A DNA stretch of 7,393 bases, taken from the NCBI GenBank assembly GCA_027346765.1, contig DAIERN010000066.1, positions 1-7,393 of the forward strand. The letters run 5' to 3'. Each line of letters opens with the position of its first letter. Position 1 is the first letter of the stretch. The DNA comes from Chloroflexota bacterium. Lineage in GTDB: Bacteria > Chloroflexota > Limnocylindria > Limnocylindrales > CSP1-4. The notes beneath the pieces are model-generated. The model saw only the letters and a program-made list of their open reading frames with translations. It did no database searches and was not told the origin of the DNA. Below, in pieces: positions 1 to 6,453 of the stretch. Position numbers and translations under genes: made by a program.

Positions 1-269
1 GGCCGCGTGGCGATGGTCATTGGTGGACTCCGTTCTCACCAGTGGACTAGGCTGGTGGCTCCCTCAGAACGTTACCGCTGCTCAACATCAGCGAGAATGG
101 TCCTTCCGGGGTCGGATTGTTGCACATTTAGACAAACTTTCCGGTTTCGCTAAGGTGAAATCATCACAACGCGCTAAATCGATCGGCATTGACCGAGCGT
201 AATGGTGCGGGCTTACGTCCCGCTTATCGACGCTCGCACAGTTCACTTTCAGCCCCGCTCGCCCCACGC
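1..269. other. Left-edge intergenic stretch without a convincing gene
   Basis: No reading frame here resembles a known family. The frames that are open (for example a 60-codon rightward one at 20-202) have no ribosome binding site and no recognisable protein character. The base composition is visibly less GC-rich than the flanking genes, especially around 115-190. It follows the stop of the leftward operon, so it probably holds that operon's 3' untranslated end plus the upstream or downstream region of a gene outside the window. A 6-bp inverted repeat (CACCAG at 37-42, CTGGTG at 52-57) and a larger nested stem-loop at 194-236 are the only structures I see. Confidence 0.5.
194..236 (-). terminator. 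Nested stem-loop 34 bases after the leftward operon, possible terminator
   Basis: The outer arms CGAGCGT (194-200) and ACGCTCG (230-236) pair over 7 bp. Inside them GCGGG (207-211) and CCCGC (219-223) pair over 5 bp with a 7-base loop, leaving a symmetric 6 x 6 internal loop. It lies just beyond the stop codon of the last gene of the leftward operon, where a terminator is expected. There is no T-run after it on either strand, so it is not a classic intrinsic terminator. It could be a processing or stability hairpin at the 3' end of the mRNA. Confidence 0.35.
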
Positions 270-644
270 TCAAACTGAGACGCTACCGGATTGTACGGGG
301 CGGATCAGGCGGAACACCGGGCCATGGCCAAGCCTTTCGGCAGGCGTCCCGTACTTGAGGATCAAGGCGACGAGGATGGCCGACCGCTCGTCACCCTCGA
401 GCTCGACCGCCTGGTCGAAGACCGCCGACGCCTCGCCGACCGTCGCAGTCGCATGCGGGTTCGCCCGGAGGTTGAGCACCCAGTCGGCTGTGTCCGACCC
501 GGCGGCAACCAGCATGCAGCCGTCGTCCTCTTCGATGAAGCCGACGGCCGACCGGACCGGCTTGCCCGACTTCCGACCAATCGTCTCCAGCATCGCCACC
601 TTGCCCCAGGCGGCGAGCTGCTCACCGATCTCGTCGTGCGTCAC
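270..644 (-). CDS. Deazaflavin (F420)-dependent nitroreductase-like protein, DUF385 family
   Basis: This encodes a 124-residue single-domain protein of the DUF385 family, the split-barrel flavin/F420 reductases that include mycobacterial Ddn. Family members use reduced F420 to reduce quinones, nitro compounds or other hydrophobic substrates; the substrate here is unknown. Seen in the sequence: the strand-turn motif TIGRKSGKPVRS at residues 21-32, an acidic turn and strand (EEDDGCMLVAAGS, 38-50), and the highly typical DWVLNLRANPHATATVG at 54-70. The start chosen is GTG at 644, which overlaps the upstream lipoprotein stop as GTGA and suggests translational coupling. A TTG at 716 would add 24 Arg-rich residues that merely shadow the lipoprotein's C terminus. 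No clear Shine-Dalgarno sequence precedes 644. It is the last gene of the guaB3 operon. Family assignment is firm; use of F420 rather than FMN is inferred from the family. Confidence 0.86.
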   Translation of the reverse strand: MTHDEIGEQLAAWGKVAMLETIGRKSGKPVRSAVGFIEEDDGCMLVAAGSDTADWVLNLRANPHATATVGEASAVFDQAVELEGDERSAILVALILKYGTPAERLGHGPVFRLIRPVQSGSVSV

Positions 645-1783
645 TGCTGAAGGTCGACCACGACTTCCTGTGAGTGCCCGGCGCAACCTTCGCCGCCACA
701 TCGTGAATCTTGCCAAAGGCGCACGGTGAAGGGACTCTCTGGCAACGCAGAACGGTCAAGGGCCACCACGAAATAGGCAGCGCCCATGAGGTCTGCCGTA
801 CAACCTCGTGGGGCGAGGGGATCGGAAGTGACGCTGTAGATCGCACGAGCACCAACATCGATCACAACGTCGTCCAATCGGAGTTCGGGGCAACTGCTGC
901 CAACGCCATCTGCGAACGCGACGGCGATTTGGGAACCGGAGTCCAGCGTGGGCGCCGTGTGAGTCGGGTCAAAGATGCGCCAGAGAATCTGCCAATCCGC
1001 GTCGTTCGTGGCGGCATGGACGCGATAGGCCTCGTCGCCCCCACCGCGCAGAATGCCCGCAGCAAGCAAGCGCCATCCGTCGCCCTCCAACCGGTTTGCC
1101 CACGGACCCGGCAGCGGATAGATCGCCGCCTCGACCATGCCCGGGTGCGTGGCTTCGATCACAGACTCGAGGGTGGGGTCGTTGCTCTTTGCCTCGACCA
1201 AAACGCGATTGCCGATGGTGTCGAGTGCGACGCTTAGTAGCTGCGCATTCGGATTTGTGCGCAACTGCTCTATGAGCTCGTTCATGACAGCCTTGAGTTC
1301 GCTCTCCGGAAACTGAGCCGGCTTTACTTCGAATGGGTAGTCACCCGGCAACGCCTCCAACGCTGCGCGATGACTGTCCAGGTTTCCCGTGAACAAAAGC
1401 ACGAATGGGCCCGTCCCTTGGTTGTCGACGTAGCCCCCGGCGTACTGATCGGGATGGCCGTAGCCATAGGCGATGAGGCGGCTGCGAGGATCTTCTCGGA
1501 ACGTCTCTTCAAGTTGCTCAACTTCATCTGGCATGAGCGGAACGCCGAGAATCGAAGGCATGGCGGCTGGGTCAACCGTGACCTGCCTGACCCATTGCTC
1601 GTCGGAGCGAAGCCCCCAATCCTGGCGAAGCTCGACCACTCTGTGGATCTCCGCATCAGGATCGGCGGTCCGCACTTCCGTCGGCGCTGCGGTGGGGGTG
1701 GGCTCGGCGCGAGGCGCAATACAAGCCACCGCCATCGCCACAACGAAAACTGCCCCGGCCGATTTGAGCGCTCGCATCACCAT
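641..1783 (-). CDS. Putative lipoprotein of unknown function
   Basis: A 380-residue predicted exported lipoprotein. Residues 1-20 form a signal peptide (positively charged MVMRALK start, hydrophobic AGAVFVVAMAVA) ending at a lipobox-like AVAC with Cys21; Ala at -3 is permissible but not the best residue. A Pro/Thr/Ala-rich linker (about 22-40) follows, then a globular domain with many acidic residues. The C-terminal part has four cysteines (298, 328, 362, 367), the last two close together, which could form disulfides outside the membrane. I do not recognise a named family; the look is that of secreted hypothetical proteins in Chloroflexota. The ATG at 1783 is preceded by AGGCGAG about 10 bases upstream; the ATG at 1777, two codons later, is an equally possible start. 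A much longer open frame extends to 2116 but lies inside guaB3 and is Arg/Trp-rich, so it is not coding. The gene begins 28 bases after guaB3 and overlaps the next gene by 4 bases. Confidence 0.85.
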   Translation of the reverse strand: MVMRALKSAGAVFVVAMAVACIAPRAEPTPTAAPTEVRTADPDAEIHRVVELRQDWGLRSDEQWVRQVTVDPAAMPSILGVPLMPDEVEQLEETFREDPRSRLIAYGYGHPDQYAGGYVDNQGTGPFVLLFTGNLDSHRAALEALPGDYPFEVKPAQFPESELKAVMNELIEQLRTNPNAQLLSVALDTIGNRVLVEAKSNDPTLESVIEATHPGMVEAAIYPLPGPWANRLEGDGWRLLAAGILRGGGDEAYRVHAATNDADWQILWRIFDPTHTAPTLDSGSQIAVAFADGVGSSCPELRLDDVVIDVGARAIYSVTSDPLAPRGCTADLMGAAYFVVALDRSALPESPFTVRLWQDSRCGGEGCAGHSQEVVVDLQQ

Positions 1784-1811
1784 CGCTGCGCTGCTCGCCT
1801 GGTTTGGGCGA

Positions 1812-3005
1812 TCAGCGCGACCCGCCTCGCTGCCACGACTTGCCCTCGACCGCGACCGCCGGGGCGTAGACCATCTCGACCTGCTGCATCTGGCGGATGT
1901 TCCGGGCGCCCAGCGCGGCCATCGATTGGCGCAGCGCGCCAACCAGGTTCTGTGTGCCATCGACGACGTGCGACGGGCCCAGCAGGATCTGCTCCAGCGG
2001 GCCCACGGTACCCACCTTGATCCGCGTGCCTCTTGGCAGAGTGGGTGATGGCGCGGCCATGCCCCAGTTGGTGCCCTTGCCGGGCGCCTCCGCGGCGCGC
2101 GCCAGCGGTGAGCCAAGCATCAGCACGTCCGCGCCCGCGGCGATCGCCTTGGCGAGCTCGCCGCCGCGGCGCATGCCGCCGTCGGCGACGACCGGCACGT
2201 AGCGGCCGCTCTGGTCGAAGAAGTCGTCGCGCGCTGCGGCCACGTCAGCGATGGCGGTGATCTGCGGGATGCCGATGCCCAGCACGTCTCTTGTGGTGCA
2301 GGCGGCGCCCGGCCCCACGCCCACGAAAACGGACGCCGCGCCCTGGCGCATGAGCTCGAGCGCGGCGTGGTAGTTGGTCGTGTTGCCCACGGCAACGGGG
2401 ATGGGCATGTAGCGCGTGAACTCGGCCAGCGAGAGCGCCTCGTAGCCACTCGCGATGTGGCGCGCGCTCGACACCTGCGACTGCACCAGGAACATGTCCG
2501 CGCCGTGCTCGGCGCAGAACGGCCCAAGGCGACGCGCGGCGGCCGGCGTGGCCGCGACGAAAACCGGCGAGCCGGCGGCCTTTATCTCGGCAATGCGCTG
2601 GGCGACGAGCTCCTCGCGGATGGGTTCTGAATAAGCGGCAGCCAGCGCGTCCTGCACCTGTTCATCTGGCAGGGAAGCGATGTTTCCCAGAACTGCCGCG
2701 GGATCGTCGTAGCGCGTCTGCACGCCCTCGAGATTCAGCACCGCCAGGCCACCCAGCTTCGCCAGCAGGCCCGCGAAGGGTGCATCGACGACCGCATCCA
2801 TCGCCGAAGCGAGGATCGGAATTGCCAGCTCGATGCCGCCAAAGTGAACCGAGGTGTCGACATCGGCCGGGTCGAGCGTTTCCGTCCCCGGTGCGAGCGA
2901 GACGTCGTCGAAGCCATAGGTAGGTCGGAGCGAATCTGTCTTGGACGGGCGGCGGACAAGCTCGGACGCGCTGGCTGCGGTGGGTATGGCGCTACCGAGA
3001 CTCAT
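1812..3005 (-). CDS. guaB3: GuaB3 family IMP dehydrogenase-related protein (no CBS domains)
   Basis: A 397-residue TIM-barrel protein of the IMP dehydrogenase/GMP reductase superfamily. IMPDH oxidises IMP to XMP with NAD+, the committed step to GMP. Seen: YGFDDVSLAPG (30-40), LASAMDAVVD (65-74), LNLEGVQTRYDDP (90-102, typical of GuaB3), the catalytic loop GVGPGAACTTRDVLG with Cys236, the phosphate-binding ADGGMRRGGELAKAIAAGAD (274-292) and GSPLA (299-303). After LNLEG there is no room for the roughly 120-residue CBS pair of canonical GuaB, which fits GuaB3. Many actinobacterial GuaB3 proteins replace the catalytic Cys; here it is kept, as in cyanobacterial GuaB3 proteins reported to have IMPDH activity. 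The ATG at 3005 has GGAGG about 13 bases upstream. About 24 residues precede the first conserved motif. It heads a leftward operon and is divergent from the dehydratase. Family is secure; IMPDH activity is inferred. Confidence 0.93.
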   Translation of the reverse strand: MSLGSAIPTAASASELVRRPSKTDSLRPTYGFDDVSLAPGTETLDPADVDTSVHFGGIELAIPILASAMDAVVDAPFAGLLAKLGGLAVLNLEGVQTRYDDPAAVLGNIASLPDEQVQDALAAAYSEPIREELVAQRIAEIKAAGSPVFVAATPAAARRLGPFCAEHGADMFLVQSQVSSARHIASGYEALSLAEFTRYMPIPVAVGNTTNYHAALELMRQGAASVFVGVGPGAACTTRDVLGIGIPQITAIADVAAARDDFFDQSGRYVPVVADGGMRRGGELAKAIAAGADVLMLGSPLARAAEAPGKGTNWGMAAPSPTLPRGTRIKVGTVGPLEQILLGPSHVVDGTQNLVGALRQSMAALGARNIRQMQQVEMVYAPAVAVEGKSWQRGGSR

Positions 3006-3046
3006 CCTGCGATGGGTTCCTCCGACACGGCTGGCCGAGTGCGGGC

Positions 3047-3074
3047 AGTATATCGGTGTGCACCACGCTGACGA
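3047..3074 (-). promoter_or_regulatory. Candidate sigma-A-type promoter for the guaB3 operon
   Basis: Read on the minus strand, TATACT (3052-3047; 5 of 6 matches to TATAAT) follows TCGTCA (3074-3069; 4 of 6 to TTGACA) after a 16-base spacer. Transcription would begin near 3040, giving a leader of about 35 bases that contains the GGAGG used by guaB3. The same AT block gives TATATC (3049-3054) on the plus strand, a weaker -10 for the divergent dehydratase, so the two -10 elements would overlap. A GGTG-TG-CACC inverted repeat (3055-3064) lies in the spacer and could be an operator, though it is short. Matches are by eye only. Confidence 0.4.
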
Positions 3075-3081
3075 GGGCAAG

Positions 3082-4038
3082 TTGGTCACGCTCGAGGAAT
3101 TCCGGGCGGCCGCCCAGCGGATCGCAGGCGTCGCGGTGCGCACGCCGCTGCTGCCGTTCCGCGACGGCGCGTACCTCAAGCCGGAAAGCCTCCAGCCGAC
3201 CGGCTCGTTCAAGATCCGCGGCGCCTACAACACGCTCTCGCAGATGACCCCGGAAGAGCGGGCGCGGGGCGTCGTCACCCACTCGTCGGGCAACCACGCG
3301 CAGGCCATCGCCCGCGCCGCGCGGCTATTGGGGATCCGCGCCCTGGTGGTGATGCCCAACAACGCGCCGGCCGTGAAGGTCGCCGGCGTCCGGGCAGATG
3401 GCGCCGAGATCGAGTTCGCGGGGCCGCACAACGAGGAGCGCGTCGCGCGGGCGCATGAGATCGCCGACCGCGACGGGATGGCGCTCGTCCCATCAGCGAA
3501 CCACCCCGGCGTCATCGCCGGCCAGGGCACGATCGGGTTGGAGATCGTCGAGCAGCTCGCGGCGCTGGGGGTGAGTGACGCGCCAGTGGTCCTGGTACCG
3601 GTGGGCCTGGGCGGCATGGCCGCGGGCACGTCCACCGCCGTCAAGGCGCTGCGCCCCGACGCGCACGTGTTCGGCGTCGAGCCGGAAGTCGCGGCGGATA
3701 CGCGCGATTCCTTCAACGCGCGCGCGATCAGGCCGTGGCCGTCGGACAGGACCTCGAGCACCATCGCCGACGGGCTGCGCGGCGAGGCGCCCGCGCCCAT
3801 CCCGTTCCGCCACCTGATGGCAAATCTCGCCGGAGTCCTGACCGTGAGCGAGGCGGAGATCGCCGCGGCCGTCGCCGTCGCGGCGCGCGAGGCGCACCTC
3901 GTCGTCGAGCCGTCCGGCGCCGTGACTCTGGCCGCGTTGCTCAACCGACGCGCTGAGCTGCCCGCCGGCCCTGTCGTGGCCGTATTGAGCGGCGGCAACG
4001 TCGACCCGGCGCGCTACCTGGAATTCCTGCAGGCCTGA
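3082..4038 (+). CDS. Threonine/serine dehydratase-like PLP enzyme (fold type II)
   Basis: A 318-residue pyridoxal-phosphate enzyme of the threonine dehydratase/serine racemase group, expected to deaminate L-threonine to 2-oxobutanoate and/or L-serine to pyruvate in the cytoplasm. Seen: PTGSFKIRGAYN with the Schiff-base Lys44, the substrate loop SSGNHAQ (68-74), a glycine-rich PLP-phosphate loop PVGLGGMAAG (173-182), EPSGA (276-280) and a C-terminal SGGN (303-306). The length matches the short, catabolic TdcB-like class: there is no C-terminal ACT domain, so no isoleucine feedback site. In the phosphate loop, Leu176 stands where the usual tetraglycine has Gly. The start is TTG at 3082, which gives the typical N terminus MVTLEEFRAAAQRIAGV and has GAGGG four bases upstream; a GTG at 3058 lacks a binding site, and the TTG at 2941 would overlap guaB3. 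It is followed after 18 bases by the GGDEF gene. Exact substrate (threonine, serine, hydroxy-aspartate) cannot be told. Confidence 0.92.
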   Translation: MVTLEEFRAAAQRIAGVAVRTPLLPFRDGAYLKPESLQPTGSFKIRGAYNTLSQMTPEERARGVVTHSSGNHAQAIARAARLLGIRALVVMPNNAPAVKVAGVRADGAEIEFAGPHNEERVARAHEIADRDGMALVPSANHPGVIAGQGTIGLEIVEQLAALGVSDAPVVLVPVGLGGMAAGTSTAVKALRPDAHVFGVEPEVAADTRDSFNARAIRPWPSDRTSSTIADGLRGEAPAPIPFRHLMANLAGVLTVSEAEIAAAVAVAAREAHLVVEPSGAVTLAALLNRRAELPAGPVVAVLSGGNVDPARYLEFLQA

Positions 4039-4056
4039 CGGCCTATCATCGCCACG

Positions 4057-5076
4057 ATGGACCGTACTGATCCCGGCTTCTCGCTTCTCGACGCGGCGCG
4101 CATCGTCGCCCGCAGCCCGGAGCTAGACACCAAGCTCGACGCGCTCTGTGGGCACGTGATCAGTGCGGCCGGCGCCACGGCGGCAGTGATCTATCTGCTC
4201 GATCCGGTCGCGAACGTCCTCGTGCCGGCGGCCCAGGCGGGCATGCGCGGCAAGATGGTCACGGCGCACGCGGAGGTCCCGCTCGACGACCCTGATGAGC
4301 TGGTCGCCCAGGTTGCCCGGTCGCGCCAGCAGATGAGCGTCAGCGGTCCGGAAGCCGCGAGCGCTTTCACCGGCCAGCAGATCGACTGGCATGGCCTGGT
4401 CGCGGTGCCGCTCGTCGCTGCCGACGAGACGGGCGGCGAGGATGCCGAGGGCGTGCTGCTCGCGGCGTACGAGGACGCCACCCGCCCCGACGGATCGGAC
4501 GACATGCTCACCGCATTGGCCGACCTATCCGCGGTGGCCATCCGCCAGGCCCGGTTGCAGCGCGCGCTGCTGGAGCGGGCCGACTGGATCGGTCGGCTGG
4601 CCAGCACCGATCCACTTACCGGGCTGGCCAACAGGGTCACCTTCGAGCGAATGCTGGAGCTGGAGCTCGCCCGCGCAACCCGCCAGGAATCGCAGCTGAG
4701 CGTGCTGCTCTTCGATGTCGACGGCTTTGCCGAGATCAACACCAGCGCGGGCTCGCCCGCCGGTGACGAGGTCCTGCGCCATGTCGCGGCGACCCTCGCC
4801 GACCAGGTGCGACTCGTGGACACGGTCGCGCGCTATGGCCCCGACGAGTTCGCGCTGATCGCCCCCGGTGGCGGTGGCGAAGTGGTCGGCCGGCGGGTGC
4901 GCGACGCGCTCCTCAAGCGCGAAGCGGCGGGCAAGCCCATCAGCGTGAGCGTGGGCGCGGTCGTCTACCCGATTGACGGCGCGACCAGCACCGAGCTCCT
5001 TATCGCCGCGGCAGACGCGCTGGCTGAGGCCAAGCGGCGCGGGCGCGGTTCGATCTTCGTCGCGAGCGGGTCCTAG
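4057..5076 (+). CDS. GAF-GGDEF domain protein, putative diguanylate cyclase with altered signature
   Basis: A 339-residue soluble protein. Residues about 15-165 form a GAF-type sensor domain (ligand unknown). An amphipathic stretch at about 165-180 leads to a GGDEF domain starting at STDPLTGLANR (183-193). GGDEF enzymes join two GTP into cyclic di-GMP. Kept residues, by alignment to PleD: metal Asp220, Asn228 and Asp237 of the guanine pocket, Arg259, and Asp263/Glu264. Changed: the signature reads GPDEF (261-265) with Pro in the second Gly position, the usual Lys after DxDxF is Ala225, and the usual His is Ser233. The inhibitory site RxxD is intact as RLVD (252-255) at the canonical spacing. 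It could be a weak cyclase or a c-di-GMP-binding receptor. ATG at 4057 has no evident Shine-Dalgarno sequence and lies 18 bases after the dehydratase, so the two are probably co-transcribed. A short hairpin (AGGCC/GGCCT, 4031-4044) spans the dehydratase stop. Its stop overlaps that of convergent tmk. Confidence 0.93.
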   Translation: MDRTDPGFSLLDAARIVARSPELDTKLDALCGHVISAAGATAAVIYLLDPVANVLVPAAQAGMRGKMVTAHAEVPLDDPDELVAQVARSRQQMSVSGPEAASAFTGQQIDWHGLVAVPLVAADETGGEDAEGVLLAAYEDATRPDGSDDMLTALADLSAVAIRQARLQRALLERADWIGRLASTDPLTGLANRVTFERMLELELARATRQESQLSVLLFDVDGFAEINTSAGSPAGDEVLRHVAATLADQVRLVDTVARYGPDEFALIAPGGGGEVVGRRVRDALLKREAAGKPISVSVGAVVYPIDGATSTELLIAAADALAEAKRRGRGSIFVASGS

Positions 5077-5708
5077 AACAGATCCTGGACCGCGGCCCAC
5101 ACCCGGGCCGCGACTTCATCTCGGTCCGCGGCGCCATCAACGACGCGCCACCGCTGCGGGTCAGCTGCTGCCAGCTGGAGGTAGCCGTCGCGCACGCGCT
5201 GGTGGAAATCGGTGCCGTGCAGGACCGACGTCTCGAAGCGGTTGAGGCCCTCCGCCGGACCGGAATGGCGGCGCGATAGGCCGTCGGCGACGCTGACGTC
5301 GATGAGCACGGTCCGCGTGGGCATCAGGCCGCCTGTCGTGAGGCGCTGAATGGCAGCCAGCTCGTCGAGTGGCGCGCCGCCGCCGTAGCCCTGGTAGGCG
5401 AGCGTCGAATCAGCATAGCGATCGCTGATGACCACCTCGCCGCGCGCGAGGGCGGGGCGGATCACCTCGATGACGCTGTGGTGTCGCGCGGCGTTGTAGA
5501 GCAGCGCGTCGGAGACGGCGGTATGGCCCTCGCCCTCGCGGTCGAGCAGCACGCCGCGCACCCCTTCGCCGACGCGCGTCCCGCCCGGCTCGCGCGTCAG
5601 AACCACCGTGCGGCCCAGTGATCGGACGTGGTCTGCAAGCAGCGTTGCCTGGCTGCTCTTGCCGGCGCCATCGGGTCCCTCAATCGTGATGAAGAGACCC
5701 TCAGGCAT
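5073..5708 (-). CDS. tmk: Thymidylate kinase
   Basis: dTMP kinase, 211 residues, converting dTMP to dTDP with ATP; essential for dTTP supply. Seen: P-loop GPDGAGKSS (11-19), REPGGT (39-44) for dTMP binding, SDRYADSTLAYQG (95-107) with the DRY motif, and a LID segment RRHSGPAEGLNRFE (146-159) with several Arg. The P-loop has no Arg after the Asp while the LID does, matching the bacterial type II arrangement. Length is normal. The ATG at 5708 lies inside the end of the anti-sigma gene (8-base overlap, ATGCCTGA), with no good Shine-Dalgarno sequence, so translation is probably coupled to the anti-sigma gene. It is the last gene of the sigma operon, and its TAG stop shares a CTAG with the convergent GGDEF gene. 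In many genomes tmk sits beside holB; here it is behind a sigma/anti-sigma pair. Confidence 0.97.
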   Translation of the reverse strand: MPEGLFITIEGPDGAGKSSQATLLADHVRSLGRTVVLTREPGGTRVGEGVRGVLLDREGEGHTAVSDALLYNAARHHSVIEVIRPALARGEVVISDRYADSTLAYQGYGGGAPLDELAAIQRLTTGGLMPTRTVLIDVSVADGLSRRHSGPAEGLNRFETSVLHGTDFHQRVRDGYLQLAAADPQRWRVVDGAADRDEVAARVWAAVQDLF

Positions 5709-6453
5709 GCGTGCTCAATTCACCGATGAGGATTGGGTCGCTGGTCGGCTGGAGCGAGCCGCCCGCCGGCTCGAGGGTCAGCGCGACCTGGTCGACCGTG
5801 CCCTGTATCGACAGATTGAGCGCCGCGAAGCCGCCATCCTCCAAGTGCAGCAGGCCGGCTGACGTGGGCAGGTGATTTGTGATGTACCACGCCTGGTAGG
5901 CCTGCCCGGCCGGCGCCGCGGGGAGGTCCACCAGCACGAGATAGCCCGCGCCGGACCGGTCGATCGCGGCGACACCATGGGCGCCATCGGCCTGCGCAAC
6001 GCCGTGAAGCACGGCCGACTGCGAGTGTGGCGAGGACATGATGTTGATGGCCTGCGCGAGCACCTGCGCGCGATGCGCCTCCGCGTCCGCTCGCGACTGG
6101 GCCGTGTACGCCCAACCGGCCGTGACCGCCAGGAGCAGCACGGCCGCGGCCGCCGCCGCCCATCCCAACCAGGAAGAACGCGCAGGGTGCGTTGTTGCGG
6201 CCAGCGCCGGCTTCCAGGCTGCGACTCCCGCACCGGCGCGGTAGTCGGCCAGGACCTTGTTCTTCAAAGCCGCCGGCGCGCCCACCGGGTCGGCGAGCGT
6301 CGCGAGCGCGGGCACGACCGCACCCACGTGCGTGAATTCATCATGTGCCTCAGCGCACGAAGCGAGATGGGCATCCACCTGCGCGCGCTCGGCTGGGTCG
6401 AGGGCATCGAGGACGTACAGGCCCGCGAGCTCGATCGCCTCGGCGTGATTCAT
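5701..6453 (-). CDS. RskA-like anti-sigma factor, single-pass membrane protein
   Basis: A 250-residue anti-sigma factor that should hold the adjacent ECF sigma factor at the membrane until a signal leads to its proteolysis. Residues 1-75 resemble the cytoplasmic anti-sigma domain (AIELAGLYVLDALDPAER near the start). One transmembrane helix lies at about 95-117 (WLGWAAAAAAVLLLAVTAGW). Residues about 140-247 match the extracytoplasmic RskA C-terminal domain, including AYQAWYI (185-191) and the terminal LTLEPAGGSLQPTSDPI (225-241), which parallels the mycobacterial RskA ending. The zinc anti-sigma motif is broken: His29-x3-Cys33 is present but the second Cys position holds Ala36, followed by His37. 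Mycobacterium tuberculosis RskA also lacks the full motif. The ATG at 6453 overlaps the sigma stop as ATGA, with GAGGG nine bases upstream. Family and partner are well supported; the signal is unknown. Confidence 0.92.
   Translation of the reverse strand: MNHAEAIELAGLYVLDALDPAERAQVDAHLASCAEAHDEFTHVGAVVPALATLADPVGAPAALKNKVLADYRAGAGVAAWKPALAATTHPARSSWLGWAAAAAAVLLLAVTAGWAYTAQSRADAEAHRAQVLAQAINIMSSPHSQSAVLHGVAQADGAHGVAAIDRSGAGYLVLVDLPAAPAGQAYQAWYITNHLPTSAGLLHLEDGGFAALNLSIQGTVDQVALTLEPAGGSLQPTSDPILIGELSTHA

Noticed and set aside
20..202. 60-codon plus-strand frame at the left edge
   Set aside because: No ribosome binding site, no family resemblance, and it crosses an inverted repeat; probably chance.
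645..716. TTG start at 716 for the nitroreductase-like gene
   Set aside because: It would overlap the lipoprotein by 76 bases with an Arg-rich tail; the GTG at 644 in a GTGA overlap is more likely.
1370..2048. Long plus-strand open frames (about 190-216 codons) opposite the lipoprotein and guaB3
   Set aside because: They are antisense to two well-supported genes, have no family resemblance, and long antisense frames are expected in high-GC DNA.
1784..2116. N-terminal extension of the lipoprotein frame into guaB3 (491-codon open frame)
   Set aside because: The added residues are Arg/Trp-rich out-of-frame shadow of guaB3, and a proper signal peptide and lipobox begin at 1783.
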